The notes under the pieces are model-generated. The model saw nothing but the letters and a program-made list of their open reading frames with translations. It was not told where the DNA came from and made no database searches. A stretch of 64,000 nt of DNA from Aldrovandia affinis (lineage: Eukaryota > Chordata > Actinopteri > Notacanthiformes > Halosauridae): the NCBI GenBank assembly GCA_029706075.1, contig JAINUG010000015.1, forward strand, positions 2,444,307 to 2,508,306. Direction: 5' to 3'. The translations under genes were made by a program, and so were the position numbers. This document shows positions 1 through 10,590 of the stretch, one piece after another (positions within the stretch are counted from its first letter, which is position 1; each line of letters begins with the position of its first letter).

Positions 1-993
1 GAACCAGCATTGTAGCAACACACCACTATCTATACTTCTGCTATACACAATATAGACCAGAAAATCATATAATTGCATAATGTGGAGCCTCAATGGATGG
101 CGAATGTGCAAGATCAATGATAGGACACAGATAACCAAGTTTAAAGGATACCTGAAGTCACCCATAGTTAAAAGCTTGGTTTCTTTAATGCAAGAATCAT
201 TATACATTAACTATTTGATGGTTTGCACTTTTCTTTTTACAATATGTACCACATGTATCATACCAGCACCTAAATGTATATACATTAGATAACTTTAAAC
301 TACAGACAAAAAGTATTAATCATGAGGGGAGACATCTGATAACATTGTTACATTATAGCATTAATAAGTGAATCCAATAAAAGATTGTACTGAATGTGCT
401 AGGCATTAAGTGCATGACCATCTTAGCACCTCTTTCACTGTCACACAATCACAAGTAGCAGCTCCTTTAAAATAGTTAAAATCCAATAGTCTTACAATTA
501 TAAACTGCCATTTTATTGGAGTTAGAGCTGTAACGTGTTAAACAAAATCAATGTGGAAGGTTGCATATCTAACAAAACGATGTGCTGAAAATGGACATTT
601 TGCCATTAACTGGTATTATACTCAAGCATATATATTCAACAAAAAAATAGGGCGATAAAAGAACCGATCAGATTTTAAATCCCTTCAATACATGGGACAC
701 ACATAAGGTCACTTCAGCCTCCAAGCTTGGAAATGTTTACCTATGATGATCTTGCTCAGTACTAACAGACAAATGCACTCAGAGTTGAGTGAATAACAGA
801 AAACCATTATTAGCAAGAAGTATCAACTGTGGCGGTTTGACTCATGGTAATCATTATTGAATTCAGTCATCTGAATAAATGGTTTCCTTTTATGACGGCC
901 CTGGTTCCTTTTAAGGAAAATAAGATGTGTTGAGGATTAAGTGGCTCTTTTTATTTTATTTTATTTTTTTAAAACTTGAAGCAGCATGGTGCA
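1..993 (-). other. hapstr1 3' UTR and downstream flank
   Basis: No coding exon is visible here. On the minus strand this AT-rich stretch follows the hapstr1 stop codon directly, so it most likely holds the 3' UTR. Reverse-strand AATAAA hexamers occur in the T-rich run near 950-970 and at about 514-519. Either could be the cleavage signal, and the true 3' end cannot be fixed from sequence. The short open frames here have no recognisable protein similarity. Confidence 0.5.
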
Positions 994-3900
994 TCAGATC
1001 ATTCGATTGCGTTTATGGGTTGGAGAGTCTGTGATGACATCGCCACACTGGGCTGAGGTCCGCTTCCTATTGCCACCATTGTCTAAGTGGAGTGCCATTT
1101 CTTCTGATATGAAAGTGTTCAAGTCCACATCATGGAGTCCATTTCTCCTGCGGCTCGGGTTGGAGCTGCTGCTCACGTGAGTAGGAGACCCTGGAGTACT
1201 GGAACGGACACTTATGCTGGCCATTGCTCCGCTTAGACCTACACAAATTAATGAAAGAATTAGGAATTAACAAACATTATTTACAGTCAAAGTATCGTCA
1301 CCAACCAAAGATGAGGGCGATTGTTATTTTTTAGTTGTCCTTGCATTGCACATTGGTGTCAGTGTCAGATTTCTGTGTACATGGGCTTGAATTCATTCAT
1401 TTTAAAATGTGAAAAATCTAGGAACTAGGTTCTCTAAATATCCACCACTGCAAAACAAAGTCAATTTGACCTCAGAACAAACAAATGAATTAAGCGTATA
1501 AACTTCTAAAACTTAATAAAAAGGGCTTTGTAAAACTAAACAAGACAAGACACATAAGCCCTAATCACTGAGTGGCAGCCTCAAACGTAATCATGCGTCT
1601 CATTTACAGCAATACTCTTTGACAGTCAACAGCAATCATGACAAAGCAAAATCCCACTGGAGGTCATCTTCCCACACTCAGGGAACTGGGCCTCACCTGC
1701 CTTTTTCAGCCAATACCACTCTCCTTCCAGTGAGATTACTCCCAGTTTTGCAAATGTAATGATTAATGTGTGAAATTCATTTAAAAATGTCTAATAATAG
1801 AAAATCAAATGCTGTTTCACTGCATCTTGCATAGCCAAAAAGTACAATTCTAATTCTTTTTAGAATGTACACTATTTAAAAAGCCATGCAAACGTTAACA
1901 ATTTCATATCTTAACATGAATGCATCTCAGTACTTTATTATAATTTGAATATTCATTTATTCTCAATTATTTGATATTTGGCAGGAATTAAATCTTTGAG
2001 GACCAGGTGTGATGTTTAACCACTTGTTAAATAAGGTAAGGGGGGAAAAAAGGCTGAGGTTTACCATGCAATGCTATGGCTTCTCGGAAGGGCTGCAAAT
2101 CAGTCTCTACAGATGAGCTAGTTTCTGTGGAAGGTGCTCGGTTTGGAGACATAACAGTCAGTTTTGGTGGAGCTCTAGAAGTCCTTGGAGGAGGTGCTTT
2201 GCCACACAAGAAACTGATCAAGTCTTCTCTTCGAATTGTTCTCCGTCGCTTTTTAACCCATGCCAAAACATCCTTATTGCGGCGCTGATAGCCGATCTGA
2301 ATTCCTAGATCATAACTTCTTTGATGTGCTTCCATGCTTTCTGTTGAACAAGAAAATAGTGGTTTTATTTATTTGGAAAATTATGTGTGCAAAAGACAGG
2401 TAATGGATACACACATGCATTAAAGAGACAGTGCATCAAATGCCTCAAAGCTGGTTTTATGATGTAGGGACACAATGCAAGTTCCATTAATGTAGAAGAA
2501 CATTTTACACTGACCATGTTTAAACTTGATATTTTTATATCAACCTGAAATCAATCATTCAAGTTATATTTGCTATACGAGACCATTTGAATACACAAGA
2601 GCAATTGTTCTGTGAAAATCTCTAGTCATTTGGACAAGCAGTTAAGTCTGAAGTCTTCATATTGCATACATAAAGATAACACAACAACAGGAGCCTCCAT
2701 TAGGCTTCACATAAACCTACATATATCATATCTATAAAAAAATTACAAATACACCACAAACTCAAGTTTGCTTACAAACAACAAAATACCGTAATTGCTG
2801 ATGGAAGTGGTAGGTCTGCTGATAGTTTCTAATAGACAGCACAGAGAACGAAATATTTCACAGCATATTTAGGCCGAAATGTACCTTTATACAGATTTGT
2901 GACAGCTGTTGCAGCATTCTGAAATGGTACCCACAGCGAAAGTCCTTGCTGTTGACACACTCGGTCTATAGGAGGGGAAAAACAGGAAATGCTGACGAAA
3001 CTCCGGCGAAAGATTCACAAGCGATCAAACACGAGCATATCTGGGTGACTCCCAATTGGTTGACAGTTTCCAGAAGACTGATGGCATTTATATTCCCACT
3101 GCATTGTTTAAACAAAGTCTGCACAAACCTATAGGCACTTTCTAACTTTTAACAATTAAGCTCGCTGAATTTCCAATTATGCTAGCTGGACAGCTACGCC
3201 ATTTTGTTCAGCCCCAGCTCTGGATTTTACTTGAAAATAGTGGCTACGGAGTTTATCGTTTCACTGTGTCTCGACAAGATAGCGCTTTACGATAAGCCTG
3301 TTCTGTTACACTCAGTTGGCACTGTATGACAAACAACTATTTTTCAGATTTCTACGCCATTTTGTTTTGCGTCAGGTCACTTTTTTAATTAATTAGCTGG
3401 CTTGTAACACCGCATATTTCTTTCATAACAGCATGCTTGCAAACCTAACCTAAATTTTTCCTCGCGAAGTAATGTTGACAAACTAATGTGTTAGATAGCG
3501 ATCTGGTAAACTAACGAAACAATCGGCGATTTAATGGTGAATTGTTGGAGTTATTTTTAGCTAGCCATGGAACTCCTCCCAGGATTTCGCCATTTTGTTC
3601 CTTTTAAGCTGGGTTGCTAGCTAGATATCTTGCTAACAGTTTCCCCAAGATAAGGTATATAGCCGTATCTACACGACCTGCCAACACTAACGTAACGTTA
3701 TCTAGCCTGTCAGCAATTGGCCAGTTCCACGGCTAACGTTGGCTAGAAAATAGCTGCAGAGACATATTTATAACGTTAGTCACCTAAGCTAGCCATGTTA
3801 AGATCATATGGATAGCCAGCAAGCTAGCTACTTTGTCAAGTATGCCCACCAAGGTAATCAATGTCGTTTTCTCGATTCGCTTACTAGCTAGCTTTATGTT

Positions 3901-4193
3901 GCTTTGTCTACGCATCTTACACACCAATAAGAAAGTCATCATTAGCAATAGCTAGCCAGACGATTATCAATAAAGAATGACTGGTGTATACTCGGACCTT
4001 TGTAGAGCTGTGCTACCGTGGTAGCGGAGTTCTGAAAGAGATGCCACAGTTTCTGTTGGCTTTGATCAGCCTCCTCTTCACTCGGCTCCTCCTGCTCGGC
4101 CTCGGCCAAGCACTGCCGCTCCCATTTCGAGAACCAGTGTTCGGGGCCATGTTCGTGGATCTCTGCCTCCCCCTCCTCCTTCTTATCCTCCAT
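994..4193 (-). CDS. hapstr1: HAPSTR1 (C16orf72), HUWE1-associated stress-response protein
   Basis: Four coding exons on the minus strand: 3998-4193, 2885-2965, 2065-2340 and 994-1238. All junctions are GT-AG and phases agree, giving 798 nt and 265 aa (human about 275). I recognise the family from the N-terminus MEDKKEEGEAEI with GPEHWFSKWERQCLAEAEQ, the LWHLFQNSAT and WVPFQNAATAVTNLYK repeats, the basic block NKDVLAWVKKRRRTIRREDL, and the C-terminus SPTHKRNRMI. The family protein binds the E3 ligase HUWE1 and tunes p53 and stress signalling, mainly in the nucleus (established knowledge, also called TAPR1). The basic block fits a nuclear signal (inference). The start is the conserved Met at 4193. 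The acidic stretch after residue 30 is shorter than in human, which explains the length difference. No disruption is seen. Confidence 0.95.
3197..3599. promoter_or_regulatory. Three identical YY1-like motifs in hapstr1 intron 1
   Basis: The 12-mer CGCCATTTTGTT occurs exactly at 3197-3208, 3355-3366 and 3588-3599, all in the same orientation. It lies inside hapstr1 intron 1, 0.4-0.8 kb from the end of exon 1. Its core, AAAATGGCG on the hapstr1 sense strand, resembles the YY1 consensus (AANATGGCGGC). YY1 sites often sit in first introns and promoters (established knowledge). That these bind YY1 is inference. The surrounding DNA is rich in CTAG words. Confidence 0.4.
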
Positions 4194-4794
4194 TACAACA
4201 CTTAATCCTCTTTAAAATATGAAAATATTTATTGTAGAGGTGACGCTAATCTCGTTGTACGGAAGAAATATGCAACGGGTACATTAATAGCTAGCTGTTA
4301 CTTCCTACCCGTGCGTAACGTTACAGTTACTACTTCATGGTCGCGAGCAATCCCAAACAAACTGAACCTAATACGCCACCGACCCGTTGTATGTTGAAAA
4401 CATATTACCCTGCTGGTCACAAAACTCCGCCCGTTTGCGTCAAATACAATAGCAATTGGCTACAGAGGTCCCTAGTGTGTTTTTCTAAATTATTCTCGAG
4501 ATTTCATTGGACAAATGAAAGCTATGTCACAACGTTAAAACCCCTTGGAGCTTGGTAGAGAAGTTTGAGGAGGCAGGACAGCTCAAGTCCTCCGGCAAAT
4601 GGATGAACAGCTGTGAGTTGCTGACGTTGCTGTCTGGTACACGCCCCGAAACAAACCAAAAACAAACATGTCACGTGTAGATAGATGGAATAAAATCAAG
4701 AGTATTTAAAATTGGCAGGACTGGAACTTTTCACGAAGGGCAGACTTCAGTTTTGATCTCGCGTGTCGTTAAACGGATTTGATATGGCTTAATG
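4194..4794. promoter_or_regulatory. hapstr1 5' UTR and promoter region
   Basis: This stretch lies immediately upstream of the hapstr1 start codon on the minus strand, so it should contain its 5' UTR and promoter. No clear TATA box or transcription start is visible. It has scattered CpGs near 4230-4430 and no coding exon. The boundary with intergenic DNA is unknown. Confidence 0.45.
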
Positions 4795-4802
4795 CTCTAG
4801 GG

Positions 4803-4967
4803 CAGTGGTTCTCAAACTCGTTAGTTACAATTGCAACCTCTGAATTGTAACTAGCTGTTAATTGTTCATAATTAAACACTTCCATTAAAGCATGATTTAA
4901 TCTGTTTAAGGCCATGTTATGTCAGAAATGGTTACGCAGGAGACCAGGAGAAGGTTGGGAATCACTG
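4803..4967. mobile_element. hAT-type MITE with 8-bp target duplication
   Basis: A 165-bp non-coding element begins CAGTGGTTCTCAAACT and ends GTTGGGAATCACTG, which are imperfect inverted repeats of the hAT type. It is flanked by CTCTAGGG (4795-4802) and CTCCAGGG (4968-4975), an 8-bp target duplication with one mismatch. Length, CAGTG ends and 8-bp duplication fit a non-autonomous hAT. It sits between the hapstr1 promoter and the gypsy remnant. Confidence 0.75.
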
Positions 4968-4975
4968 CTCCAGGG

Positions 4976-5500
4976 AGAGGAAACATTTACAGTGGATTTC
5001 CACACTGTCTTTTATTTTTTAAAGGTTCAAATCATTTTTCTTTTAAAAATAACATGCAAGAACAAAACAAGAAGTAGAAAATAGGGCAACAAGACATTCT
5101 TCATGAAGTCAAGGCTAAAAGAAGAACATTCAGGACATAATCATAATTTCAGACACTGATACACTTAGGGTTTTGAATGTGCAGGGGAAAAGAAAAGCAA
5201 ACCAAAATGACCAATAAACCATTTTTAAGTTAAAAAGGAAAAAAGGCAAAAGTTGGGAGTTGGAGCACTGGAGCTCTGGGTTGTGGCATCCCCAAGATGG
5301 ACCATAAAGGACGCTCCCAGCCATCAGGAGCAAGGCAACGGCCTGTTTAGGGAGACCGAGCACACAACATGGCCCCATACCGATCTGGCCACAGAGTACT
5401 CCCAGAACAGATGGTATTTGTGTTCTGAGTCAGTGCATCCGTGGGGGCAGCTCTCAGTAAGAGCCAAGTGCCATCTAGACGAGAACAACCTGGTGGGGAG
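4976..5500. other. Intergenic flank before the gypsy remnant
   Basis: The left part is AT-rich with no recognisable feature. From about 5250 the composition becomes GC-rich and an open frame on the plus strand leads into the reverse transcriptase. The part before about 5700 shows no recognisable gag zinc knuckle or protease motif. No LTR copy was found on this side. Confidence 0.35.
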
Positions 5501-5689
5501 ACACCCGTGTGCAGACATCCATGGAATATATTGTGGCGATCCGCCTGCACCGCCCGCCGCCGCTCCCCAGCTACAGGCCCACCGCGACACACCGTCCGCC
5601 ACCGCTCCCCAGCTTCTGGCCCACAGCACTGCACCACCGTCGCCACCGCCCGCCTCGTCTGCCCTGCCGACCAGCGAAACGGCTAGGGC

Positions 5690-6409
5690 TGTCCACGACC
5701 TGTGGCAACGCAGCAGCGGCGGCCTGGACCCCACACAGCAGCAGCACCTGCAGCAGCTACTCCGGGAGTACGCCAACAGCTTCGCCGCCAGAGATGAGGA
5801 CTGCAAGCGCACAGGGCTGGTCCAACACAGCAGTATATACACTGGCTCTGCCCCACCCATTTGCTTGCGTCCCTACCGGCTCACCCTCGCTAAGTGCCAA
5901 GCTGCTGAGGAGCAGATTCGGAACATGGCGGCCGCCGGAGTCATCGAGCTGTCGGACAGCCCGTGGGCGGCCCCCGCCGTCCTTGTGAAAAATAATGACA
6001 ACAGCTGGTGCTTCTGCGTGGATTACCGACGCCTGAATGCGGTCACCAGGAAGGACTCCTATCCACTGCCACGCATCGACGACGCATTGGACTACATCAG
6101 CGGCTCCAAATGGTTTAGCTCGCTCGATCTGCGGAGCGGCTATTGGCATGTGGAGCTGGCCCCGGACGCTCGACACAAGACCGCCTTCACCATAGGGCAG
6201 GGCCTATGGCAATTCCGCGTTATGCTGTTCGTGCTTTGCAACGTGGCGGCCACCTTCGAGCACCTGATGGAGTGGGTGTTGAGCCACATACCCAAGCAGC
6301 ACTGCATCGTCTACCTGGACGACCTTCTTGTCCACGCCAGCGACTTCGAGGGGGCCCTTCGGCACCTGCGGGAAGTCTTCGCTGCCATCCGCCAATGCCA
6401 GCTGTTCCA
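5690..6409 (+). pseudogene. Ty3/gypsy reverse transcriptase remnant
   Basis: This plus-strand frame (open from 5253 to 6452) encodes most of the fingers and palm of a gypsy reverse transcriptase: FCVDYRRLNAVTRKDSYPLPRIDD, then SSLDLRSGYWHVEL, and the catalytic block IVYLDDLLVHA with YLDD. After LREVFAAIRQ the thumb and connection are missing. The sequence jumps within about 30 bp, and in another frame, to RNase H (NVGVGAVLSQ), so an internal deletion plus frameshift is evident. The region is much richer in GC than the surrounding DNA, as is usual for these fish elements. It is not expected to be functional. The upstream limit of the domain is approximate. Confidence 0.85.
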
Positions 6410-6770
6410 GAGGGAACGTGGGCGTTGGTGCCGTCCTGTCTCAGCCAAGTGACAGCGGAGAGCAGGTGATTGCATACTACAGCCGTGCTTTGAACAAAAC
6501 GGAGCGGAATTACAGCGTTACCCGCCGGGAGCTCCTCGCTGTCATCGCAGCTCTGTGGCACTTCCGGCCCTACCTGCACAGCACCAGGTTCCTGGTGCGG
6601 ACCGACCATGCTTCCTTCACTTGGCTCTTGAACTTTAAAAACCCAGAGGGTCAGGTGGCCCGCTGGCTGGAAACGCTACAGGGGTATGACTTTGAGCTGA
6701 GGCACCGCCCGGGGCGACAGCACAGCAACGCGGATGCCCTATCGCGGCGGCCGTTCCTGCATTGTCTGTT
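6410..6770 (+). pseudogene. Ty3/gypsy RNase H remnant
   Basis: In the frame open to 6831, the sequence reads NVGVGAVLSQ, then VIAYYSRALNKTERNYSVTR and RELLAVIAALWHFRPYL, then VRTDHASFTWLLNF and HSNADALSRRPF, the standard order of a gypsy RNase H. The usual first catalytic stretch (DTDASNVGVGAVL) is cut at its 5' side by the internal deletion. Downstream the pol sequence is interrupted at about 6765 by unrelated CTAG-rich DNA, and integrase resumes only at 7418. Confidence 0.85.
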
Positions 6771-7400
6771 CAGACACAATATAAGCACAGTAGCCTATAA
6801 AAAAGGAAATTATAAAGGTTATCTGATGTAGTGATCTGTCTCCGACGACACGATTTTTAGTTTTCGATTTTTTTAGTATTTCACTAGCCATCTAAGCAGG
6901 CGATCCATATATTATATTCGTAGCTAGGCAGCTAACTTAGCTGTACATCTGAACAGACAATGCATATTATTATCTTCGTAGCTAGCTGGCTATATAATTC
7001 ATATATTATGTTCGTAGCTAGCCAGCTAGCTATTTTTACAGCTGAGCAAGCAATGGTTATTCGTAGCTAGCCACCTAGCTGTAATGTAATGACTTCCATA
7101 TATTATATTTGTAGCTAGGCAGCTAACTTAACTGTACAGCTGAACAGACAATGCATATTATTATCTTCGTAGCTAGCTGGCTATATAATTATAATATAAT
7201 AATATATTATAATTCATATATTATGTTCGTAGCAAGGCAGCTAACTTAGCTGTACAGCTTATTCGTAGCTAAATGACATCACCCGGACACCCCAGACACA
7301 TTCTTCCAGGTTTTGTCACTCAGGAATGTGAGCTCGTCATATTGGCATAGCAACTACAGTCCAAAATTCCAATGACGCCACCCGGACAAAAATTCCTAAG
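6771..7400. repeat. CTAG-rich tandem repeat inserted in gypsy pol
   Basis: About 630 bp of AT-rich DNA separate RNase H from integrase. A unit containing TATTATATTCGTAGCTAGGC starts at about 6905 and recurs, diverged, at about 7096, a period near 191 bp; a third partial copy lies around 7217-7265. Words such as GTAGCTAGCTGGC and GAACAGACAATGCATATT recur inside each unit. The word TGCATTGTCTGTTC at the insertion edge (about 6757-6770) is the reverse complement of part of the repeat. The normal H2C2 domain of pol is absent here, so this is an insertion with deletion rather than part of the element. Confidence 0.65.
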
Positions 7401-7417
7401 CCCGGACAGGTTTTGCC

Positions 7418-8451
7418 ATGACAGCTCCGATGGAGCGAATCGGAGTAGACATCCTCGGCCCATTCCCCGTCACTGACTCTGGTAACCACTACGTCCTCGT
7501 GGCCATGGACTACTTTACGAAGTGGCCCGAGGTGTATGCGGTGCTGGACCAGAGCACCAGCACTACAGCGGGGAGACTGGTCGAGGAGATGTTCTGCCGG
7601 TTCGGGGCCCCCGTCGAGTTACACAGTGACCAGGGGCGGAACTTCGAGTCCCGGGTCTTCGGAGAGGTGTGCAAGCACCTGGGGGTGCACAAGACCCGGA
7701 CCACGCGCCTTCACCCCCAGAGTGACGGGCTGGTCGAAGGCTTTAACCGGACCCTGGCCACCCAACCAGCCACTGGGACCGCCACCTGCCTTTGGTCCTG
7801 TGGGCCTATTGCACTGCTGTACAGGAATCAAGCCGCTGCACGCCGGCCAGTCTTCTGTACGGCCGGGAGCTTAGGACCCCCGTGGACCTGGTGTTCGGGC
7901 CCCCTCCAGAGCCTGAGTTGGAGGGTGGGCCCGAACTCGATTATCTCCGCCGGCTGCAGGAGCGTCTCCAGGTGGCCCATCACTTTACCCGCCAGGCCCA
8001 GGCCGAGCCGGGGGTAAAACAGAAACGGGCCTACAACAACCGGTGCCGGGGCCAGGCGTTTGCCCCCGGTGACCGGGTGTGGGTTTTCTGCCCCTCCCGG
8101 ACCAAGGGGGTGTCCCCCAAGCTGCGGAGTCGGTGGCATGGGCCTGGCGAGGTCCTGCAGCGGCTCAGTGAGGTCGTCTACCAGGTTCGCATGCCCGGCC
8201 GGGGCCGGGAGGTGGTTTTGCATCAGGACCGATTGGCCCCGTACCACCCCCTGGCACAGGCTGCAGCCGAGGTGGCAGGTGAGTCACCCAGACCCCTTTC
8301 CCCCAGAGACTCTCAGTGCGCCTGGGGGAGGCCGGAGGCGAACACCGCGGCGGCGACGAGCGCCCCCACATTTACAAGACTTTGTGTTGGACAATGGGGT
8401 CGCCGGGAACGACTGACCCCCTTGCAAGGGGGCTATGTAGCGATCCTGTGA
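7418..8451 (+). pseudogene. Ty3/gypsy integrase remnant
   Basis: The integrase core reads MERIGVDILGPFPVTDSGNH, VAMDYFTKWPEVYAV, ELHSDQGRNFES and RLHPQSDGLVEGFNRTL, with the D, D and E catalytic residues in place. Near 7765-7785 some 20 residues are missing and the frame shifts: the next frame (7792-8451) continues as LVLWAYCTAVQESSRCTPASLLYGREL and ends with the C-terminal module (VSPKLRSRWHGPGEVLQRL, VLHQDRLAPY). A stop then lies just before the polypurine tract and LTR. The N-terminal H2C2 zinc domain is lost. The copy cannot make an intact integrase. Confidence 0.85.
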
Positions 8452-8995
8452 GGTCGCTTGTGTTTAAATGTGTGCGCAGTGCATTCTGGGGGGAGGCGCT
8501 GCTGTAACCTTAAGCGTCTCCCCCGGTTAAAATGTTCAATTGTTCGGTTCCATGTTTGTGTATATTGTTTAGTTAAATTGTGTTGTGTTAGCTAGCTGGT
8601 TGCGGTGTGTGCCGATTGGAACCACCATGACCAGAACACGCTATGTGAATAGTGCCATCTCCCGAGTTCCAGAGGGAGAGTGTCAATGTGTCATGTGTGG
8701 AATGGACTGTACCTTTCTGACTGACTGTGTTTCCTGCGAAAGGCGTTTCAACGGTCTCTCGTGTCCTTCTAAGGACTCGGTAGGCAGGCAAGTACCTCCA
8801 TTTGTTCTTAGGCTACTTCCTGAGTTGCGCGGTGTAAGGGACACGGAAGCTAGCAGCAGATATTACCCATGATTGAGCGGTGTACGGAGTATGGGTAATT
8901 ATCCTTTTCTTTATTAAAACGGCTACCCGCGTAGCCAGTTTTGCATTCTACTTGGACTCCTTCCTTGATACACCACCCAATGCACGCTTGCCACA
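8436..8995 (+). repeat. Probable 3' LTR of the gypsy remnant
   Basis: A purine run (CAAGGGGGCTA) directly precedes TGTAGCGATCCTG at 8436, the expected polypurine tract followed by an LTR starting in TG. The end is placed tentatively at CTTGCCACA near 8995. No matching 5' LTR was found upstream, so the copy is 5'-truncated or its 5' LTR has been lost. A short open frame at 8585-8872 with several cysteines lies inside it and is not recognised as a gene. Confidence 0.45.
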
Positions 8996-9744
8996 ATATT
9001 TTGGTTTGTTGCTGAGTGTGATGTGTGACATTTTTCCATAGTTTGCAGGGTCAGGGTCAAGGCCACACCTTGGGAGAGACAATGTCTCTTGATCTTAAAA
9101 ATTACATGTTTTTATATGTCCACGAGGCAGTGGCAACTGGTGGGGTCCACAACAGGTGAAGCTGTGAGGGCCCGGTGGGGGGGTGGGAGTACTGATCTGA
9201 CCTTGACCTTCTCTGATGCTCCGGTGATAATGCTGACTGCCCCTGCTGCTCTGATGATATTATGATGAACTCACTGCCCCTGATGATTCCTGCCTGCCTC
9301 ACTAGGCTACTGCAAAATACAGGGATTATCCTCATATTAAAAGCCTGACATCATATCATTTAAGACAATCCTACCATCTTCATTCAATAACAAATTGACT
9401 TTTTTAATCAAATTAGTACTTTTAAGAAACATTAGAAACAAATAAAGAGATAAATTGGCAGTTTATTAAAGACTAGGAACATAGGTAATGCAAATGTTAT
9501 TCAACAGTAAATACATTTGGGTACACTTGGTAATACTAGCCTCACAAATAAATAGTTTTCCTTTAAATGTTAACCCAAATCAAGAGAAAGCTTATTCCCT
9601 AAATAAGGTAACACATTCATTTTGCAACATATCAAAATAAATATTATGGGCTGTCCCCTTACCTTGTAAGCTAATTCTAATCTCCTTTCTTTCCTAACAA
9701 AGTGCTCAATCGCTCGGTCATACCAGTGAGGGTGTTTCTCCAGT
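8996..9744. other. Intergenic, nothing recognised
   Basis: AT-rich DNA with a short GC-rich patch near 9130-9190. No exon, RNA gene or element with clear ends was recognised on either strand. Confidence 0.4.
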
Positions 9745-9890
9745 GTCTTCACAATCCTCAATGTCAAGCAGTTGCTTAGGTTGTGGGTTCGATCCCCACT
9801 GGGGCCACATATACTGAAAAATGTATGCATTCACTACTGTAAGTCGCTTTGGATAAAAGCGTCCGCTAAATGGCATATATTATTATTAGT
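9745..9890 (+). mobile_element. tRNA-derived SINE
   Basis: A pol III box B (GGTTCGATCC at about 9786-9795) lies about 50 bp before the tail GTCGCTTTGGATAAAAGCGT (about 9842-9861), followed by CCGCTAAATG. That tail is shared by many fish SINEs and their partner LINEs (established knowledge). An ATT-rich end follows. Box A is poorly preserved and there is no cloverleaf, so this is not a functional tRNA gene. Confidence 0.75.
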
Positions 9891-10590
9891 AGCTAAAATT
9901 AGCTAGAACAAAACCACAGCTTATTATTTGACATGTTTAATATACAAAGACTTTCTTCTGAAACATAATGCTAAATAGCTAGCTAGCTAATATATTATGT
10001 TTGAAATGTCAGCTAGCTAACGTTAGCTAAACTAGCCCAACCAAGTTAGCAGACTGACAAATCAATGCAATTGCATTAGCTAGCTACTGTGGCTAACTTT
10101 AAAACCCCAAGTGATAAATTTAGAATAGAAATAATTTTTAGTTCAATTAAAATACTGAATTACAATAATAGAGTAATAAAGACCAAATAATTCAAAACAT
10201 TGCCAACTTCACCGGTAACAGACGTCACAATCCATAATCCTTATTGAGGGAGGCATGTCAAAATCTGATTGGACATACAGCTAGGAATCTCAGCTTCCAG
10301 GCAGGTAAATATTGTCCAATTAAATTTCCAAACCCATCATGTTATTCCATTAAATACAGTAAGTACATAGAAACCCAGAGACAACTGCGACCAGCCGAGC
10401 TTAGATAGATAGTGCTGGTTTAAACAAAACATTCAGTCTAAGTGACATACTGTACCATGAAATTGAAATACCACTCACTATCTGTGGTATTTAAAAAAAT
10501 AGATATTAAGTAAAAATGTTTATTAATGTTGTATTTAAAAAATATTTCTCATCCCCCCCCAAAAAAAATTATAGGGGAAGCCGAGCTTCC
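9891..10590. other. Intergenic, CTAG-rich patch
   Basis: AT-rich DNA with a cluster of GCTAGCTA words at about 9980-10090. A run of C followed by A lies near 10552-10567. No coding exon is recognised. Confidence 0.35.

Noticed and set aside
5324..5860. Long minus-strand open frames opposite the gypsy reverse transcriptase
   Set aside because: They overlap the reverse transcriptase frame antisense, have low-complexity Gly/Ala/Ser content and no domain, and arise from GC-rich composition.
6905..7260. Spaced repeats resembling a CRISPR array
   Set aside because: Units are about 191 bp, imperfect and AT-rich, in a eukaryotic genome with no cas-like gene.
8585..8872. Cys-rich small protein with zinc-finger-like spacing
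   Set aside because: It lies inside the probable gypsy LTR, its Cys spacing matches no family I recognise, and it overlaps an antisense frame of similar length.
9745..9890. tRNA gene with GGTTCGATCC
   Set aside because: Only box B is convincing, and the fish SINE tail follows directly.
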